DNA of 64,000 nt from Pleurodeles waltl (taxonomy: Eukaryota > Chordata > Amphibia > Caudata > Salamandridae). Within the stretch, counting starts at the first letter, position 1, and every line of letters begins with the position of its first letter. Position numbers and translations under genes: made by a program. The DNA is taken from the NCBI RefSeq assembly GCF_031143425.1, contig NC_090439.1, positions 348,930,027 to 348,994,026 of the forward strand, read 5' to 3'. The notes beneath the pieces were generated by a model, which was not told where the DNA came from, ran no database searches, and worked only from the letters and a program-made list of their open reading frames with translations. Below, one piece after another: positions 34,156-46,346 of the stretch.

Positions 34156-34254
34156 CTTTCCGTATAGCTTATAAGCCTGATCAGTAACACCAGCAAGCAT
34201 TTCTTTATTCCTCTTCAAGGAATAGGATACATTAACTCTTGAAGATACTGACTC
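34156..34254 (-). CDS. LAMA1: laminin alpha chain exon, exon 3 of 5 in window
   Basis: A 99-bp exon of exactly 33 codons, phase 0 at both ends, with acceptor TTTCTAAAG and donor GTATGT. It reads ESVSSRVNVSYSLKRNKEML then AGVTDQAYKLYGK. On its own it would be hard to recognise; its phase, splice sites and place between two clear laminin exons make it convincing. Confidence 0.78.
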
Positions 34255-36899
34255 CTTTAGAAAATAAAATACATTCTCATATAAGAAACTTATTGGTTTA
34301 AGACATGCACAGATCATCACACTCACTGCCACTGTAAGTTAAATGCAGCTTTTACTGAGCTTTTGTGAACTTGCCTGCTGCCCATTTTTCTTCCTTTAGA
34401 AAGTCTGAAGATTTATATTTCAATTATTCCACATACCCCTTAAACATACAACCTATTAATAAAATACAGTGTGCCATGCGAGTCACTCATTGATATACAC
34501 GATCCCCTCTTGAACTGAAATGTGTTAGAATGAAAAGTTACTCTTTTGGAATCTTCTACTACCATGAAATGCACAATTGTAGTCTTATTTAGGAGATTAC
34601 GTTTACAAGTGCAAATCAACTTTTTGGAATTACATCAGTGGCTTTACATGCAGAAACCAGGCTATTAGTGCACAATACTCTCAATTACATGAGCACAGCT
34701 TTGACAAACAGGACTTACATCTTTACACTTTAGTGCTGAAAACGGAACCCAGTTTAAGATGTTCCTCTCACATGAGCACTCTTAAGATGCAGCTAAAAAT
34801 AAAAAATAATTACATAGGGAAAAGCCTAATTACACTATCATACAGGAATATATTCGTCTTTATCTGCTGGTGATTAAACTGCAGCGGATTCTGAAGGGGA
34901 ATGACTGAAATGCAGGACACCACATGCAACCTCAGTCATGGTGTCAGCATACTTGCTAAGGCTTCGGCCTTAGTGCTAAGTCTTAATGGTTTTAGTCATG
35001 AACATAAAGACTGCTTCTAATGCAATTTAATTTCAGTGGTGGCATGTGAAGTAGAAACGCACTGTTGTTTAAGATGAGTTTTTATCAATTTATACAGTGC
35101 TCAACTGTATGTACTTTACTAGAATACAAATTGTGTTCATGTATCAGTCTAAGTTTTAATAAGTCATATGTATTTCCATTTTATTTTTTTTAAATAAAAA
35201 AGTATGTTGTCAGCTCAGTTTCGTAAGATTATTGAAGTTGCAGGGACAGAGTCCAAAATCAGGAAGCAATTGTTGATATGACAGAAGTTAGTCAAAAATA
35301 TGTGCCCCCTTATTTGCAATTATTTTTAGGTAGACCTGCTAACAATTAGAGGTAAAATTGCACTGTATATCACAGAAGGGTGCAGATACAAAAGTAACAA
35401 CACTTCCTTTTCAATGAGGGTATACTATATGCAAACCTGCTTGGTCTTTAGTGGCTTTGAAGACTTATTGCAGTGAAGTTACCTTGTGTCAGAACCATGC
35501 TCTGATGGTTAGACCTAATGGTCGATAAATTCGCCACAGATTCCAGGCATGTTATCTAGGATGGAATCAACCTTCAGACAAATGTGTGCCATAATGATAG
35601 AGACTGTTGGTATGTGCTGATCTTGGCAGCTGAACATGTTTTTCTACTGTTCTCAAAGATTTTTTTAGATGACTGCAAAACTCTGAAGAGATGACAGCCT
35701 TGTGTTTCAGCTACTGTCGGAATCACTTGCAAAGCAAACCATAATCTTCCCTTCCCTTTCTATTTTTGGGGGTTTCTCCTCTGCTACAATGGCAGCATAG
35801 TAAATTAGGCGTAGACAGTCTGCTTATTCATAAAACTTGCAACAACAAGCCTGCAATGTTCTCCACTTTGGCAAGCCGCTGCTGGTGTCAAAATATTTCT
35901 ATGCAGAGCTCCAAAACAGTTTGATACTGACTTTATGTGTGCACATATTAAAGAAAGAAGATCTTATATATGTGACTGCAACAAACTTGCCATCTTAAAT
36001 ATTGTCTTCATTAAACTTTAGATGCATATAAAATCAACTCAGTTAAGCGAGGTTCATTTGCAAGGATTTCTTGTTAATGCCCAAATGAAACATGGGTTAC
36101 AATTGGCTTAGTACTTGAAATTTCTGAAACGGATACTTGTATCCTTTTTGGCTTCCACAGGTCTGTATTACCAGGTCCAAGAGAAACTGGTTACTTACCA
36201 CACTTGGGCATGGTGATCTTACACTTAACCTCATAAACTATGCCTATCATCAACAACCAAATTAAAAAATGTTTTTTGTCAGGATTTTTTGACCCAACCG
36301 TTATGCATAATAATACAATGCATAGGAATTTCGAACAAGTTCATGCTGCATAACTATTTTCTCCTACTCATAATGAGTAAGGCAAAGTTCACTTGCAGAT
36401 GGTCACAGAGTCTTAAGCAGAAAACTAACATTTACTACTTTGTCAATCATTGTGAATCATGTTGTTGATATGACTGCAGAAAGTCTGCATGCATCTCAAA
36501 AGAAGAACATAACTGTCAGCAACAGAAGAATTTCCAACGGTGACGTCCAACCCGAAATCAGTCTAGGTACAGATTTAATGGAGGACATTCCTGCCTAGAT
36601 AGTTGACAATTGTATGATGTGCCCAGTACAACTGCAAACGCTTGACAAGAAAATCAGATTAGATGTTCTTACTCTTTGTTGAGGAGTTTACCTCGGCAGG
36701 AGCAGACAAAAAAACTGTGCTGTCTATCGTAATAAAAGAAATCTGTAACAACACAGATGGACAGCGGAACAGCAGTTTACAACAGACGTCTACAAATACA
36801 ACAGCCAAAAGGGTGCAAATACATAAAATGCTAATAAATTTCAGACACCAAAAAACATATGTTCAAAATACAGGCTGAAACTTTCTTAACATATCGTAC
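34255..36899 (-). other. laminin intron sequence
   Basis: AT-rich intron between exons 2 and 3. No exon, RNA gene or mobile element recognised. Confidence 0.55.
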
Positions 36900-37042
36900 C
36901 TTCAGGTTTTGCGTGATATTTGCAAGATTGGAAACAAGGCCATGTGGAGCCAAGGCAACTCCTGTGAAGTTTACAGAAGAAATGGCATAGCTGATACTAT
37001 CAAGTTCATTCAAGAGTAATCCTGTGCACTCATCATCACATG
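36900..37042 (-). CDS. LAMA1: laminin alpha chain exon (junction of LE repeats and coiled coil), exon 2 of 5 in window
   Basis: A 143-bp exon with acceptor CATTCCCAG and donor GTACG. Its first two bases complete the codon left by exon 1, giving a serine before CDDECTGLLLNELDSI. This cysteine-pair plus TGLLL signature is the laminin alpha transition from the rod of EGF-like repeats into domain II. Further residues SVNFTGVALAPHGL and SNLANITQNLK follow, with NFT and NIT glycosylation motifs. Confidence 0.87.
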
Positions 37043-38302
37043 CTGGGAATGCAAAATATTTCAAAATATTCAGGTGACATTTCAATAAAAGTCTTCAATT
37101 ATAAAAGTCAATTTACACATACTAAAGTTCATTCTATAGAATGGCACATTTGTATACGGCTTCAATGTTAAAAGCAGTCACCTCATGTTTTTATGTTATA
37201 ATTCAATAATTAAATCCCTCCCTTAGAACTTTTTTGACAGGTTATTCTGTCACAGAGGATGTTGCAAATATCATGTCTCCCCTAGAACAAGAGCCAAAGG
37301 ATATAAAGCATCTGTAACGAGGCAGGATGATATCACCATTATTTTGGGGGGGTTCATTGTCAAACTTTAAATCAGGCCATAAGTTTGATGACTGGGGCCA
37401 AATGACAATGAGATTATCCTGAAATATTTTTGGGCGGAGTTAGCAAGGTACAACTTCTAGGATTGTGACCTTTTAAAATAATAGATATGCTACGTCAAAA
37501 CTAAGAACATTTCAAAATACATATGGTACTTTATAAAGGTGGAGCAGTAGACTGTAAAGCAGTGCAGCAATTATAGGTATAGAGCTATTTTCCCCTCCCC
37601 CAGCACAGGCACACTTAAGGTTGCCCTGTGCCAATGCACACACCTTTGCACCATTGTGAAAAGGCAGGTGTGTTCTTTTAAACTTAGCTTTTGCACTGGA
37701 AGGGGGCACATCTAGTACAAAATACTATGCTTTAATACTCTTCACACTTTGTTATGTGCTGTACAGTGCAGTTGGAAAAATTTGGTATTTTTTTAAAAAT
37801 TGCTCAACTGTTACACCTGCCTCTAGCAGACATATTATTTAATGGAAATTCCCGTCTACCAATGTTAGTAGATAGGGATTTGTTTCAAAACCCATAAATT
37901 CCCATGTACCATACACCCAACTGATGCAAAGTAGTGCCTTTCGCTAATTTGGGTTACTTTATGCAACTTAAAAATGCAAATCATGATTTGCAAAGGAAAC
38001 TAAATCCCAACACAACACTTTGTACCAGGTTTGTATCACTTATTTGACAGAAAGCTGGTGCAAAGAGTTAAGAACTCGGGCCACAAGGTTGATCTACTTC
38101 ACATCAGAGGCATAACAATTTAGACTGCACCCCGCTCCAGATTTACCCTGCTGAAACAAACTGTGATACTGATGCATGACGGCAATGGGTACTGTAACCC
38201 TGTACATTTGCAGTTTGCATATATTACATAATACCAGGGAGGGGTGTTTTTTGTAGGTACAAAGGTCTTTTTTATCAAGTTATAAAGAGATAATCCACTT
38301 AC
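37043..38302 (-). other. laminin intron sequence
   Basis: Intron between exons 1 and 2, 1.26 kb. Nothing else recognised. Confidence 0.6.
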
Positions 38303-38496
38303 AGATGCACTCTGTTTCCAAAAGAAGATGCCTGGGCTGACAGGCATCACACAGCCGTCCTGTCACACCATCCTTGCAGACACACTGCCCAGATTGTCTG
38401 TCACAGTGACCATGCACAGAGCCATTAGGGTTGCAGTCACACTGCTGACAGCTGCCACCAGGTTCACTGGGGTTTCCATAATATCCCAAGGAGCAT
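38303..38496 (-). CDS. LAMA1: laminin alpha chain exon (laminin-type EGF-like repeat), exon 1 of 5 in window
   Basis: A 194-bp exon with acceptor TGTGTCTAG and donor GTAAGT. It reads CSLGYYGNPSEPGGSCQQC, DCNPNGSVHGHCDRQSGQC and VCKDGVTGRLCDACQPRH, the eight-cysteine pattern of laminin EGF-like (LE) domains. The NGSVHG and PRH-plus-L-ET-C wording points to LAMA1 rather than LAMA2 from general knowledge. LE repeats form the rigid short-arm rod of the secreted laminin chain. Earlier exons lie to the right of the window or beyond the DIRS-filled intron. Confidence 0.88.
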
Positions 38497-38655
38497 CTAG
38501 ACACACAGATTAACATAAGCACGTTTTAGTCAAAATGGGCATGTCTTGAAATCAACACAAGTAAATTATTAATATCAGTAATGTATAGAACGTTATTCTG
38601 CATTGCAGTTTAGGTTAAGCCTTTAGTCACAATATTCAAGTTAAATAAGGAAGAT

Positions 38656-38870
38656 ATTACTTACCAGTAATCATCTGTTCGTGGCATGTAGTGCTGTGGA
38701 TTCACATGATGTGCATAAGCTCGCCATCTAGTGTTGGGTTTGGAGTAGTACAACTTGTTTTTGTTCGAAGAAAGTTTTTGAGTCACGGGATCGAGTGACT
38801 CCTCCTCCCGGTAATACTGCGCATGGGCATCGAGTCCTTTGTTAGATTGTTTCTCCGTAGGATGGAGAGT
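38656..38870 (+). repeat. DIRS left inverted terminal repeat
   Basis: Contains CCATCTAGTGTTGGG, ACAACTTGTTTTTGTTCGAA and TCCTTTGTTAGATTG, all found reversed in the right repeat. The two repeats are diverged from each other by scattered changes. Confidence 0.85.
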
Positions 38871-39007
38871 GAAGTAGTGAAAAATAGATAGTAGGATAGA
38901 AAATATGTCCATACAATGTATTTACATATGTACATTATTTATAATTAAGAGTAAATTGCAATATCTACACACATCTGGTGAGGAAGGAGGGCGCATGTGA
39001 ATCTACA

Positions 39008-39078
39008 GAACAGATGTCTACTGGTAAGTAACATTTTCCATTCAATGGCAAGTGTAGCTGCAGATACACATGCTGTGA
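39008..39078. repeat. DIRS internal complementary region
   Basis: Bases 39008-39032 are the reverse complement, with few changes, of the outer left end (38657-38681). Bases 39043-39078 are the reverse complement of the outer right end (45360-45394). Having both element ends side by side inside the element is the DIRS feature used to template circular DNA. Confidence 0.75.
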
Positions 39079-39109
39079 ACAGACTGTAAAGCAGTCACTC
39101 CATAAAGCG

Positions 39110-40170
39110 GTGGCTAGTGTGCAGGGGTTTCAATTGTTTGAAAAGTGTTTTAAGTACAGCTTGTCCAACATTTGCTTGTCTAGCAAATATGTATATACAA
39201 TAATTTTTTGTAAATGTGTGTGGTGTAGACCACGCTGCTGCTTTACAAATATCTGCTATAGGTATGTTACCAAAAATGCCAGAGATGCACCTTTTTTCCT
39301 AGTGGAATGTGCCCTAGGTGGTACAGGTAATTGTCATTTAGGTTTAGTATAGCAAGTCTGATTGCATTTGACTATCTATCTGGCTATAATTGTTTTAGAT
39401 ATAGGATCTCCTTGTGTGGTAAGGAGAAAGACACAAAAAGTTTTTTTGGTTTCCTAAAATGTTTTGTTCTAGCTATACAGTACATAAGAGCTCTTTTAAT
39501 ATCTAGAGTATGTAGAGCTGTTTCTGCTACGGAATCCGGTTGTGGGGGAAAAAATGATTATTCTATTGTTTGATTAATATGAAATTGTAATATTACTTTT
39601 GGATGGAATTTTGGATTTGTTCTTAACACATTATTTTGTTTATGAACCAAAATTAATGCCTGGAGCTCACTAACACGTCTAAGGGAGGTGAGAGCAATTA
39701 AAGAGGCTACTTTCCATGAAAGGAATTGTAGGGGGCAGGAGTGAAGTGGCTCAAACGGTGGACCCATGTGTCTTGTGAGTACAATGTTAAGATTCCAAAA
39801 AGGAGGTGGAGGAATTCTTGGTGGAATTATTCTTTTTAGTCCTTCTATAAATGCTATGATAACTGGACTTTTAAACAAATAAGTATTTGTTGTATATTTT
39901 GAAGATATGCAGCTATTGCTGCTAAATGTAAACAAATAGATGTGTAAGCTAAATTTGCTTTTTGTAAGTGTAATAAATAGTGTACAATGTCTTGTACTGT
40001 TAGTTTGAGAGGGTCAACATTTTTGTTTGGGAATAACAAACAAAACTTTTCCATTTTGCTACATAGCATTGTCTAGTTGTAGGGTTGCATGCTTTTTTTA
40101 AGGCTATCCATACATTCCTGTGGTATTTGTAAATATCTAAATTCTATGACTTCAGGAGCCGTATCGCTAG
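39110..40170 (-). pseudogene. DIRS tyrosine recombinase remnant
   Basis: The minus strand at 39558-39935 reads KVASLIALTSLRRVSELQAL, the box I arginine region of DIRS recombinases. In another frame near 39180-39280 it reads IADICKAAAWSTPHTFTKNY, the C-terminal box with the expected catalytic tyrosine. At least one frameshift and several stops separate them. An N-terminal part is readable to about 40070. Confidence 0.78.
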
Positions 40171-40196
40171 GTTGAGTGATTTGGGATTTGAATGTC

Positions 40197-41970
40197 TTAT
40201 TTGGACCTGTTTTTGTGCCAGAATATCTTGTCTGCTGGGACGTTTTTTATAGGGAACACCAGAGAGTTCCAAAAAGTGTTGTGTACCATGGCTGACGTGC
40301 ACATGTAAGGGCCATGATCATGTTGAGGGAAGATTGTTTTATCTTCCGGACTAGAAATGGTAAGAGTGGGAGAGGGAGAAAAGGGTAAGCAAATATCCCT
40401 GACCAACTCATTCATAGAGCATTGCCCTTGGACTGAGGGTGTGGGAATCTGGAGGCGCAGTTTTGGAATTTTTTGTTTTGATATGTTGTGAACAGATCTA
40501 TTTGAGGTGTTCCCAACTTTCTGAAGTACTGTTGAAGGACTTGTGGGTGGAGTTCCCACTCGTGTGTTTGTTGCTGCATCCTGCTTAAATGGTTGTCTGT
40601 CCCTCGGAGATATTGTGCCACTATGTGAATGTGGTGACGAATCACCCATTTCCATATTGTTTGTGCAAGATGGGACAGTTGATGATATTGTGTCCCCCCC
40701 CCCGTTTTTAAAGATAGTACATGGCAGTGATGTTGTCTGTACGCATCAACACTGACTTTTGTAGCAGTTGTGAAAGGAATGCTTTCATTGCCAAAAATAT
40801 TGCTTGCAGTTCCAGGTAATTGATATGAAGAGGCCGATGAGTATCGTCCCATATGCCCTGAATTGTGGGTTGAGGAGATGAGCTCCCCAACCGTTGTTTG
40901 AGGCATCTGTTGTGAGAGTGATCTGAGGCACAGGGTCTACAGTGGTCCACCTTTTTATAAGGTTTGTGATATTCCACCGATGTAGAGAGAGAGATAAGTC
41001 TGGCGGTCCAACAACACTAGATCTTCAATTTGACCCTGTGCCTGAGATCATTGACGAGAGAGACATTGTTGAAGAGGACGCATAAGAAGTCTGGCATGAG
41101 GCACTTTGGCAATGCAAGATGCCATCATTCCTAACAGTTTTATAACAGTTCTTACTGTGTATGTTTGGTTCTGTTTTAATGTAGCAATTAACATCTGAAA
41201 AGCTTGAACCCAGTTTGGGTTGGGAAATGCTATTCCTAATTGTGTAATGAGGATAACGCCCTGATAGGGTTGTATTTGGAGAGGTTGTAGATGAGATTTG
41301 ATGTAGTTTATGGTGAACTCAAGAGAGTGTAGGAGATGAACTGTGGTTTGAATATGTTTTTGACACTGTATGAATGAATTGGCTTTGATGAGCCAATAGT
41401 TCAAATAGGGGAAAACATGAATTTGTTTTCTTCTGAGATGTGCTGCAACCACAGCAAGGCATTTTGTGACTACTCTGGGAGCAGTTGTGACTCTGAATGG
41501 TAATACTTTAAATTGGTAATGTTTTCCTGCCACTACAAATCTTAGTTATTTGTTTACGGTGTGCAGGACAAATGGGAATGTGATAGTAAGCAGCCTTTAG
41601 GTCTAACGCTGTCATGAAGTCGCCTAGTATTAATAGAGGAATACCATCCTGAAGAGTGCCCATATGAAAATATTTCATAGTATGTACTGGTTTAAGGGTT
41701 TGAGATCTAATATCGGTCTGGGAGACCTGTATTTTTGGGGAATTAGAAAATACAGTGAGCAAAATCCTGTTACTTGGTATTGTAATGGTACTGATTCCAT
41801 AGCCCTTTCAGAAGAAGGGAATGTACTTCCTCTTTGAGAAGAGTGAGATGATCTTGTGAGAGTCTGTGAGTATGAGGGAATTTGTTTGGTGGAGTGGAAA
41901 TGAACTCCAAACAATAACCATTTTGGATAATTTGAAGTACCCATTAGTCTGTGGTAATTTGAGTCCACTG
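40197..41970 (-). pseudogene. DIRS reverse transcriptase and RNase H remnant
   Basis: In gene order: RPILDLKPLN and MTALDLKAAYYHIPI (RT fingers/palm), then QFKVLPF and HVFPYLNYWLIKA, where the catalytic YLDD is replaced by YLNY at 41396-41407. RNase H follows with HINYLELQAIFLAM and RTDNITAMYYL. There are several frameshifts between blocks. The catalytic change and frame breaks make it inactive. Confidence 0.82.
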
Positions 41971-42214
41971 GGGGTAAAAGAGTTGCAACCTTCCCCCTTC
42001 AGGAGTGGAGTGTGTTAGTATTGTTTGTTGTAAGTCATTGTTTAGTGATGGATGAGGAACCTCTAGATGCAGACGGTTTTCCTCTTCCCTTATTGTTTCC
42101 TCTATATGATCCTCTAAAATAACCTCAGGTGTATTGAGAGGTGGGTTTAGTTTCATTTGTGGAATGTTCTCGAAATGATGATCTAACTCCTCTTGCAAAC
42201 CCTGCATGACAAAA

Positions 42215-44880
42215 ATGACCCCTGTGTGTGCTGGCTTGTAGGGATCCCATAGCTTTGGCAGTTTAATTATCTTTATTTAATTTTTCAAGTGTGGTATCCA
42301 CTTGCGAATCAAGTAAATGCTCTTTATCAAAAGGCATGTTTAAAAGTGACGGCTGTACCTCCTGTTTAAACTCTAAACATCTGAGCCAGGCATGGCACCT
42401 TATGATGACACTTGTGTTAATACTGCATGCTGCTGTATCAGCAGCATCAAGCGCACATCCAATGGAGTTGTTGGAAATTGTTTGTCCCTCATTTACAATT
42501 TCTAATCCTCTTTTACAATATTCTTCTGGTAGGTATTGTAAAAGTTCCTCCATAGCATCCCAGTGAGCTCTATCATATCTGGATAGCAAAGCTTGTGCAT
42601 TTGCCATTCGCCAGTGATTGGCTGCTTGAGCTGCCACTCTTGTTCCCACCGCATCTAGGGGCATATTTATACTCCGTTTGCGCCAAATTTGCGTCATTTT
42701 TTTAGACGCAAATTCGGCGCAAAACTAACGCCATATTTATACTTTGGCGGTAGACGCGTCTAGCGCCAAAGTATGAGTAAAGAGCGTCATTTTTTTGCGT
42801 GAACGCCTTCCTTGCGTTAATGAGATGCAAGGTAGGCGTTCCCGTCCCAAAAAATGACTGCGACGCAAATGCGTCGTATTTATACTCCCGGGCAAAAATC
42901 ACGCCCGGGAGTGGTCAGGTCAAAAAACCCCGCATTTGCGCCTCTTTTTAACGCCTGGGTCAGGGCAGGCGTTAAGGGACCTGTGGGCTCAAAATGAGCC
43001 CACAGCTGCCCTCCCATGCCCCCAGGGACCCCCCCTGCCACCCTTGCCCACCCCAGGAGGACACCCAAGGATGGAGGGACCCACCCCAGGGACATTCAGG
43101 TAAGTTCAGGTAAGTATACATTTGTTTTTTTTTATATATTTTTTTTGGCATAGGGGGGCCTGATTTGTGCCCCCCTACATGCCACAATGCCCAATGACCA
43201 TGCCCAGGGGACATAAGTCCCATGGGCATGGCCATTGGGCAAGGGGGCATGACTCCTGTCTTTACTAAGACAGGAGTCATGTAAATGGCGTCTGGGCGTC
43301 GTTAAAAATGGCGCAAATCGGGTGGAGGCGATTTTTTAGCGTCAACCTGACTTGCACCATTTTTAAGACGCCCTAACGCCATTTTTCCCTACGCCGGCGC
43401 TGCCTGGTGTACGTGTTTTTTTTCCACGCACACCAGGCAGCGCCGGTCTGCTTGCGCCGGCTAACGCCATTCAATAAATACGGCGCCCGCATGGCGCTTC
43501 AGAATGGCGTTAGCCGGCGCAAAAAATGTTGACGCTAAACTGCGTTAGCGCAGTTTAGTGTCAAAAAGTATAAATACGGGCCCTAATTTCTTACTCTATC
43601 AGGAGGAGGTGTGTCTCCTGTTGACTGGCTATTAGCCCTTTTGTGTGCAGTAGAGGCAACAATAGAGTTTGGAGGGATTTGTGTTCTTATATATAAAGAA
43701 TCAGTGGGTGCAGCCTCATACTTTTTATCAACTCTGGGAGCGATAACCCTTGCTCTAACGGGCTCTTTAAATATTTCTTCTGCATGTCTCAGCATGCCTG
43801 TAAGCATTGGAAGGAACTGACTTTACTTATGTGCTGCACCAAGTGTGTCAAATAAAAAATATTCCTCTATTGGATCAGTGTACATATGTACATTGTGAAA
43901 TGCTGCTGCTCTAGCAATAAAAGGTCTAGCAGGGTAAAGATTTGGATCATTTGGTGTAACAGAATCCAGATCGCACTCCTCGCATGGGTCTTGGTCATCT
44001 AATGTATCCCATTTATCTTGAGACTCACTAGAACTAGGGGGTGTGAACCCTGAAGGAGGGGGAGGTGTTGGTGGAGGAGTATGTTGTGGAGAAGTAGGAA
44101 AAGTGGAAAAGTTTGAGTACGAAAATAAGTCTTTTCTTTTGTATTCTTCTTTGGAGGTGTAGAGGAATGAAGACTCTCTTGGAAAGTTAATTTCCTTTTT
44201 AAAGGTGGCGGAGGTGATGTTATAATCTGCCCTGTTCCTTGTTGACCTCAGTGCTGCCTAGTGTCCATAACTTCTAAGTTGGCTCCATCTGTAATGTAGG
44301 GGTTGTTCTATACTGTCCAGAGTCACTGAAAATCTTTTGTGATATTTTCGGTTTCAAAGGTTTTTGTGGATGGAACATTTTCAGTGCAGAAACATTAGGT
44401 GACTGCTGTCTCTTTTTTGGTGTCGAAGTGGTTAGCACTGAAGCACCATGTATTTTTGGTTTTGCCGGTGCCGAAATGTAGGTACTGGAGGTCGATGCCG
44501 AAGATTTATCTTTGGCTTTTTTTCAGTGCCGAGCTGGTATGCAAGGCATCCGAATAAGTTTCTCAGCTCTGACCATGGCTGGAAGGCAGTGGCGGACCAG
44601 TGACCTCTTTTGTGGTTGTTTTGTCCGATGTTAAAGGGGGCTTTTTACTAAAAGTTTGTGCTGGTTGTAATGGTTGACTCTTGATATATGACTGCAAATC
44701 AGTGTCCAAATCTTGAAGGGAGAAGGTCCCATCCTCCTGTTCCCAGTCTTCTTGCGCATGCTCATCACCGAAGATGTCCGGTGTATCATTGGATGTCGAG
44801 CCATCATTTCCATCCAACAAACTCTTCGTTCTCTAATCGTTTTCTTCGATTGAAAAGAACGTCGCGCTTCGCAGGTCTGG
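42215..44880 (-). pseudogene. DIRS gag (ORF1) remnant split by a MITE
   Basis: The C-terminal half at 42263-42657 contains DAVGTRVAAQAANHW and RYDRAHWDAMEELLQYLPE, the conserved DIRS ORF1 block. The middle part lies at 43586-43807 (PRVDKKYEAAP) on the other side of the MITE, and an acidic N-terminal part at 44563-44820. Small indels break the frame between blocks. Outside the MITE, the coding sense continues across the insertion. Confidence 0.75.
42658..43582. mobile_element. hairpin-rich MITE inside DIRS gag (925 bp)
   Basis: The terminal inverted repeats GGGGCATATTTATACT and AGTATAAATACGGGCC are flanked by CTA on both sides. The interior is a chain of hairpins: 42677-42723 (19-bp arms, one mismatch), 43188-43241 (19, one mismatch), 43248-43281 (15, perfect), 43394-43446 (17, perfect), 43457-43517 (16, perfect) and 43529-43564 (16, one mismatch). 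No transposase ORF. Terminal sequence and 3-bp duplication suggest PIF/Harbinger; this is inference. Confidence 0.8.
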
Positions 44881-45211
44881 TCGTTGTGGTCTGGTGAAAG
44901 ACAAATTGCACACCTGATGATGATCGGTGTGTGGAAACTTTGAATGGCATCAAGGGCAAAACCAGAATGGAGTACATTCCACTAGAGCTGCATTCTCTGA
45001 TACAACCTTGAAGAGGTAGGCCCAAAGAGGGCCTAGAGGGACTTTTTGTTCCTAAAAGAGCAGAAAAAATTTGATTCTGAGTATGAAAAAGGAACCAAAA
45101 ATTAAGCTATTTAGAAATACGCGATCGGAAACAATACAACAACGATAGTAAGATGGAGGGAATACCGTTTTAGACTGTTTGGATACGAGAACTTGGAGCA
45201 AGAGGAAACGG

Positions 45212-45411
45212 CGAGAGAAACAATCTAACAAAGGACTCGGGCCAATGCGCAGAGTTACCAAGAGGAGGAGTCACTTGATTCCGTTCATGACTTTAAAACT
45301 TTTTTCGAACAAAAACAAGTTGTACTATTCCAAGCCCAACACTAGATGGCAGGCTTATGCACAGCATGTGTATTTACAGCTACACATGCCATTGAACATA
45401 TATTTACTTAC
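45212..45411 (-). repeat. DIRS right inverted terminal repeat
   Basis: The reverse complement of the left repeat with scattered changes; contains CCCAACACTAGATGG and TTCGAACAAAAACAAGTTGT. Confidence 0.85.
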
Positions 45412-46084
45412 AAAAGATTGTAACTACAAGAGTACTTTCACAGTTTAACCCAGTTAGGGAACACCAACCAAAAGGATACATTTTTCATCCATTTTGAACT
45501 CTCTTTCATCATATTACCCTGAAGAACCACTGTTTACTTAATAAGGTCTAGAAAATTTCAATAAGACAAAGCTTATGTCACGTATTTGAGGCTCAAAACT
45601 TTTTTACCATGATTTAGATCATTCATGTCCACGTTTAACTTGATTTGTCTTTTGAAATTAATAAAATTGTTTTAGTTTTCAACCAAAACAAACCAGCCTC
45701 TTTCATTGAGCCAGCCTCCCAGAATCACTCAAGTGCTTCTAATTTGTCAGGATAGAGAAACCAAGCCTGACACTCCAGGCAAAAGTGTTTAAAACAAAGG
45801 ACAAACATTAAACGCATACAATATGAAAAATGCCCAGATTAGGGTCACATAGTTTCTGAGTCACCATTAAGTCACCATTCATTATCTGGGTGAAGATTAG
45901 GCCTTTTTATTGGGTCTCTGTGAATGAAAATGCTGTTTGCAGAAGCTCTCTGTTAAACGTACTCATATCGCAAACCTGTATCCAGAGACACAAGCAGGAC
46001 TTGTGGCATGGTTATAGATACCGAATATACAACCATAAACACTTGTTCCAATGCCATAAGCATGGTCACAAGGACCTTGGAAAG
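45412..46084. other. unassigned AT-rich sequence
   Basis: Between the DIRS element and a lone DIRS end. No gene or repeat family recognised; probably laminin intron. Confidence 0.45.
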
Positions 46085-46275
46085 GAACATAATAATTTCC
46101 CTGTAAGCATGTTCATAAATTCTCATGCTCTGCATACTCCTGCCATCTAGTGTTGGGTATAGATGTCTGTGATGTTATTATTATTCAAAGTCTTTTGAGA
46201 CATGAGGTGTAGTGACTCTTTTCTTTGGTAATGCGTATGGTCATGGACTCCATTTTATATTGTTTTCCTCGCAGC
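46085..46275 (+). repeat. lone DIRS-type terminal repeat fragment
   Basis: Contains CTGCCATCTAGTGTTGGGT, then GACTC and TGGACTCCATTTTATATTG in the spacing of the DIRS left repeat. It is more diverged than the repeats of the neighbouring element, so it is an older, separate relic. Confidence 0.6.
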
Positions 46276-46346
46276 ATGTGAGAGAATTATGTAATGGTGA
46301 GTGAACACTATATGATGCACATGGGTTTTGAATAAAGAGTCTAGGT

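Larger units (their letters stand above)
38656..45411 (-). mobile_element. degenerate DIRS retrotransposon (tyrosine-recombinase type)
   Basis: Inverted terminal repeats lie at 38656-38870 and 45212-45411, and an internal complementary region at 39008-39078. Coding order on the minus strand is gag, RT-RNase H, tyrosine recombinase, the DIRS order. All frames are broken, and the RT YLDD box reads YLNY. A 925-bp MITE sits in gag. There is no flanking duplication, as expected for recombinase-mediated integration. It lies in the intron upstream of laminin exon 1 and on the same strand as the gene. Confidence 0.88.
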
